Positions 5,991 to 9,166 of a DNA stretch of 9,166 nucleotides are shown in pieces. Positions within the stretch are counted from its first letter, which is position 1. Each line of letters starts with the position of its first letter. Origin of the DNA: DASYSL01 sp036003365. Lineage in GTDB: Bacteria > Eisenbacteria > RBG-16-71-46 > DASYSL01. The notes under the pieces are model-generated. The model was not told the origin of the DNA. It saw only the letters and a list, made by a program, of their open reading frames with translations, and did not search any database. The position numbers were made by a program, and so were the translations under genes. The DNA lies in the NCBI GenBank assembly GCA_036003365.1, contig DASYSL010000060.1:1-9166 (forward strand), in the 5' to 3' direction.

Positions 5991-6686
5991 TCAGTGCGTG
6001 GCGCGCTCGCGAGATTGCCAGGCGGCGCGCAGCGAATCGGCGAGCTCCCGCGCCGCTTGCGCGAGTCCAGCGGGAGAGCCGTCGTTGACCAAGACGCGGT
6101 CAGCATAACGCACCCGAATCTCTTCGGGTAGCTGGCGCAGCAGCCGCTCCTCCACTTCCCCGGCCGAGAGCCCGCGCTGGGCTCGAGCCCGCTCGGCGCG
6201 CAGCTCGCGCGGCGCCGTCACCACCACCACCTCGTCGCACCAGGCGCCCAGATCCCACTCCACGAGGAGCGCGGCTTCGAGCACCACGAGGCCGCGCACG
6301 CCGGCGGCGGCGAACCCCATGAGCGCCGAGCGCAGGAGCGTGAGCAGGCGCGGATGCGAGATGGCGTTCAGGCGGGCGAGGCTCGGGGCGTCGGCGAAGG
6401 CGCGGCGTCCCAGCTCGTCCTTGCGCACGCGCCCCTCGGGCCCCAGCACCTCGGGCCCAAAGGCTTGCGCGAGCTCGGAGCGCACGCGCGGATCTTCCAG
6501 GACTTGATGGCCGAGCCGGTCGGCGTCGACGAGACGCGCCCCGCTCTCGACGAGAATCTTGGCCACGCTGGACTTCCCCGCCCCGAGGCCGCCCGTGAGC
6601 CCGACCACGTAGAGACCGTCGCGACCGTCGCGACGGCGCCGTGGACCTTCCGGCGCGCGATAGGGAGTCGCGGGATCAGTGGACAT
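5991..6686 (-). CDS. coaE: Dephospho-CoA kinase
   Basis: This cytosolic enzyme phosphorylates the 3'-hydroxyl of the ribose of dephospho-CoA with ATP, the last step of coenzyme A synthesis. The protein has 231 residues. The P-loop TGGLGAGKSS spans about residues 31-40, followed by the LVDADRLGHQV segment (Asp54, Asp56), NAISHPRLL, and the lid-side LEAALLVEWDL (compare VPLLVE in E. coli). Its C-terminal half has APRELRAERARAQRGLS and DRVLVNDGS, all typical of CoaE. The ATG overlaps the end of polA by 11 nt (ATGTCCACTGA), so translation is probably coupled; the upstream Shine-Dalgarno is weak. About 25 residues before the first strand are an Arg-rich, probably flexible extension. They include an RDGRDG repeat from a 9-bp tandem repeat at 6614-6631. 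Confidence 0.95.
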   Translation of the reverse strand: MSTDPATPYRAPEGPRRRRDGRDGLYVVGLTGGLGAGKSSVAKILVESGARLVDADRLGHQVLEDPRVRSELAQAFGPEVLGPEGRVRKDELGRRAFADAPSLARLNAISHPRLLTLLRSALMGFAAAGVRGLVVLEAALLVEWDLGAWCDEVVVVTAPRELRAERARAQRGLSAGEVEERLLRQLPEEIRVRYADRVLVNDGSPAGLAQAARELADSLRAAWQSRERATH

Positions 6687-9166
6687 CGAACCACGTGCTG
6701 CCGACCCCCACCGAAACCTCGAGGGGGACGCGCAGGGTGACGGCGCGCACCATCTCCTCGCGCAGCAGGCGCCCCACGGCCTCGACTTCTTCCGCCGGGC
6801 TCTCGAGCAGGAGCTCGTCGTGCACCTGGAGGACGAGCCGGGCTCGCGAGCCCTCGTGCCTCAGTCGCTCGTGGATGCGCACCATGGCGATCTTGACCAG
6901 GTCGGCGGCCGAGCCCTGGAGCGGCGTGTTGATGGCGGCGCGCTCGGCGTTGGCGCGCGCCCGCGGGCTCGCGCTCTGCACGTCGGGCAGGTAACGGCGG
7001 CGGCCGAGGATGGTGCTCACGTAGCCGGTCTGGCGCACCTCCTCGATGGTGGCGTCGAGGAAGCGCTTCACGCCGGCATGGACGCGGAAATACTCGCGGA
7101 TGAAGGCCGCCGCCTCGGCCAGCGTGAGGCCCATCTGCAAGGAGAGAGAGCGCGCCCCCATGCCGTACATGATTCCGAAGTTGACGATCTTGGCCTTGGC
7201 GCGCTCCTCCGGCGTAGGCGCGCGGTCCTTGAGGCCGAACACCTGGGCCGCGGTGTTGGTGTGCACGTCCAGGCCCTGCGAGAACGCCTGGTTGAGCGCC
7301 GGGTCGCCGGACAGGTGCGCCATGATGCGCAGCTCGATCTGCGAGTAGTCGGCGCCGATGAGCCGCCACCCGGCGCGCGCCACGAACGCCTTGCGCACCT
7401 CGCGGCCGAGCACGGTGCGCATGGGAATGTTCTGCAAGCCCGGATTGGACGTCGACAGCCGGCCCGTCGCGGCCACCGTCTGGTGAAACTCCGTGTGCAC
7501 GCGCCCGGTCTCGGGATGCTGGAGCGCCGGAATGGCGTCCACGTACGTCGACTTGAGCTTGCTCACTTGCCGGTACTGGAGGATGAGGCGCGGCAGCTCA
7601 TGGAGCACCGCCAGCTCCTCGAGCACGAAGGCGTCGGTCGAGAGCCCGCTCTTGGTCTGCTTGCGCGCCGGCAGGCCGAGGCGGCGGAACAGGATCTCGG
7701 CCAGCTGCGGACCCGAGTTGATGTTGAAGGTGCCGCCGGCGGCGGCGAAGATGAGCCCCTCGAGCCGCATCATCTCGCTCTCGAGCGACTGGCTCATGCG
7801 GGCGAGGAAGGCGCGGTCGACGAGCACGCCCTCCATCTCCATGTCCTTGAGCACGGTGACCAGCGGCATCTCGACTTCGGCGAGCAGGCGGGCGGCGTCG
7901 CGCGCCTCGATTTGCGGACGGAAGCGCTCGGCCAAGAGCCACGTGCAGTGCACGTCCTCGCCGCAGTAGCCGGCCACGAGCGGGATCGCGACCTCGCCCA
8001 TGTGGCGCGCCGGGCGGCCGCGGCCGATGAAGGTCGAGATCGGGATCTTCTCGATGCCGAGGTGCACGCGGCTCAAGTGGTCGAGACCGTGCGCGCCTTC
8101 GGGATCGAGAAGATACGAGGCGATCATGGTGTCGAAGGCGAGGCCTGCGAGCGGCAGCCCGGCGCGCTCGAGCACGAGTGCGTCGTACTTGAGGTTCTGG
8201 CCGAGCTTGGGCCGCGACGGATCGGCGAGCAAAGGGCCGAGCGCTTCGCACACGCGCTCGAAGGGGAGGTTCTTTCCTTCCCGGTGCGCGAGCGGCAGGT
8301 AGGCCGGGCGCTCGCCGCTCGAGGCACCGATGCCCACGAGCCCGGCACGCATCGGCTCTTCGCTGGTCGTCTCGGTGTCGATCACGAATCCGTGGGGCGC
8401 GGCGCGCAGCTCCCGCACGAGCTCTTCGAGGGATTGAGAGTTGTCGATGATGCGAACGGGAGGACCGAACGGCTCCACGGAAGGTTCAACGCTCTCGAAG
8501 ACGAGCGCACCCTGCACGACCTCGTTCCTGGCTACCGGTGCAGGCGGAAGACTCTGAGCCTCAGCGGCGGTCCCGGGCGGGGCGGGCGTTTCCTGAGCGC
8601 CCCTCAGACTCTGGGGTGCGAAGGGAACGCCCGCCGCCGCCATGGCTCCGCCTGCTCCCGCCCACGAGAGCGACCCCGATGTGATCTGGTCCGCCCACGT
8701 AAGAAGGCGCCGCAGCTCGTAGCGCTCGCCGAGCGCTTTGAGGTGTTCGGCGTCGGGCGGCCGCACCGTCAGCCGCTCCCACCCGAACGGCAGCTCGAGA
8801 TCGTCCTGCACGGTGACCAGGCGCCGCGAGAAGAACGCGGCCTCGCGATGCTCCTCGAGCTTCTTGCGCAGCGACTCGCGATCCACCTCGCCAAGCCGCG
8901 CGTAGAGCTCCTCGAGCGTGCCGAACTGCGCGATCAGCTTGGCGGCCGTCTTCTCGCCGATACCGGGCACGCCGGGCACGTTGTCGATGGTGTCGCCCAT
9001 CAAGGCGAGCAGGTCGCGCAAGGACGCGGGCTTCACTCCCCACTTGGCCTCGACCTCGGCCTCGTCGAGCCACAGGTCCTCGTCGTTGGCGCGCCCGCGC
9101 GGCGAGAGCACGCGCACGCCGGGGCGCACGAGCTGGTGCAGATCCTTGTCGCTGGTCACCAGCACG
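6676..9166 (-). CDS. polA: DNA polymerase I (5' end outside the window)
   Basis: The C-terminal 829 residues of Pol I are present; roughly the first 120-140 are beyond base 9166. Numbering from the first codon at 9165: 1-160 is the rest of the 5' nuclease, with TSDKDLHQLV and the GDTIDNVPGVPGIGEKTA helix-hairpin-helix (57-74). An Ala/Pro-rich linker spans about 163-235. The 3'-5' proofreading domain keeps all catalytic residues: Asp263 and Glu265 (VIDTETTS), Asp328 (GQNLKYD), and Tyr400 with Asp404 (YCGED), so proofreading should be active. The polymerase domain has TGRLSTSNPGLQNIP, motif A DYSQIELR (Asp606), motif B RAKAKIVNFGIMYG (Arg655, Lys659, Phe663, Tyr667) and motif C QVHDELLLE (His782-Asp783-Glu784). 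Pol I removes RNA primers and fills repair gaps. The stop TGA lies inside the start of coaE. It shares the probable operon with a DNA glycosylase gene of the same repair pathway. Confidence 0.97.
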   Translation of the reverse strand, partial: VLVTSDKDLHQLVRPGVRVLSPRGRANDEDLWLDEAEVEAKWGVKPASLRDLLALMGDTIDNVPGVPGIGEKTAAKLIAQFGTLEELYARLGEVDRESLRKKLEEHREAAFFSRRLVTVQDDLELPFGWERLTVRPPDAEHLKALGERYELRRLLTWADQITSGSLSWAGAGGAMAAAGVPFAPQSLRGAQETPAPPGTAAEAQSLPPAPVARNEVVQGALVFESVEPSVEPFGPPVRIIDNSQSLEELVRELRAAPHGFVIDTETTSEEPMRAGLVGIGASSGERPAYLPLAHREGKNLPFERVCEALGPLLADPSRPKLGQNLKYDALVLERAGLPLAGLAFDTMIASYLLDPEGAHGLDHLSRVHLGIEKIPISTFIGRGRPARHMGEVAIPLVAGYCGEDVHCTWLLAERFRPQIEARDAARLLAEVEMPLVTVLKDMEMEGVLVDRAFLARMSQSLESEMMRLEGLIFAAAGGTFNINSGPQLAEILFRRLGLPARKQTKSGLSTDAFVLEELAVLHELPRLILQYRQVSKLKSTYVDAIPALQHPETGRVHTEFHQTVAATGRLSTSNPGLQNIPMRTVLGREVRKAFVARAGWRLIGADYSQIELRIMAHLSGDPALNQAFSQGLDVHTNTAAQVFGLKDRAPTPEERAKAKIVNFGIMYGMGARSLSLQMGLTLAEAAAFIREYFRVHAGVKRFLDATIEEVRQTGYVSTILGRRRYLPDVQSASPRARANAERAAINTPLQGSAADLVKIAMVRIHERLRHEGSRARLVLQVHDELLLESPAEEVEAVGRLLREEMVRAVTLRVPLEVSVGVGSTWFDVH

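Noticed and set aside
6614..6631. A 9-bp tandem repeat (GACCGTCGC twice) with a small palindrome in the start of coaE
   Set aside because: It only encodes an RDGRDG repeat in a flexible N-terminal extension; too short to suggest a separate function.
8460..8680. Ala/Pro-rich low-complexity stretch inside polA as a possible insertion
   Set aside because: It falls at the normal linker between the 5' nuclease and proofreading domains, where length and sequence vary widely.

Overview
This is a high-GC window from a diderm (Gram-negative-type) bacterium. The evidence is an outer-membrane TonB-dependent receptor with a cleavable signal peptide, a beta-barrel protein ending in an aromatic residue, and housekeeping genes of ordinary bacterial type. 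The N-terminal carboxypeptidase-like domain followed by a plug is common in FCB-type and soil or metagenome lineages such as Gemmatimonadota and Eisenbacteria. The exact phylum is an inference and is not proven here. Every gene I can support lies on the minus strand, so the window reads from right (9166) to left (1).

Right block (9166 to 2775) is a compact housekeeping cluster, probably one operon: polA (DNA polymerase I, N-terminus outside the window), coaE (dephospho-CoA kinase, overlapping polA by 11 nt), prfB (release factor 2), a phosphomannomutase/phosphoglucomutase, and an Mpg/AAG-type 3-methyladenine DNA glycosylase. Gaps are about 20-26 nt. The glycosylase and Pol I belong to the same repair route (base excision followed by gap filling). 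prfB is split by the classical in-frame UGA at codon 26 and needs a programmed +1 frameshift. The full gene therefore starts at 5970 and gives about 370 residues; the open frame from 5849 is only its downstream part.

Left block (2778 to 1) is a cell-envelope region with its own signals. A sigma70-like promoter (2749-2778) has its -35 box over the stop codon of the glycosylase gene. It drives a GTG-started beta-barrel protein of unknown family through a leader of about 115 nt that can fold over its own ribosome binding site. After that gene, a 309-nt gap holds a second sigma70-like promoter, a strong intrinsic terminator only about 40 nt beyond the predicted start of transcription, a large imperfect inverted repeat, and a third promoter next to the TonB-dependent receptor gene. 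The receptor runs off the left end.

The most interesting points are the promoter-terminator unit that could make a small RNA of about 70 nt between two outer-membrane protein genes, the structured leader of the beta-barrel gene, and the prfB recoding site. That site keeps TAT CTT TGA but has lost the usual Shine-Dalgarno-like stimulator and has G instead of C after the stop. I found no mobile element, CRISPR array, tRNA or rRNA.
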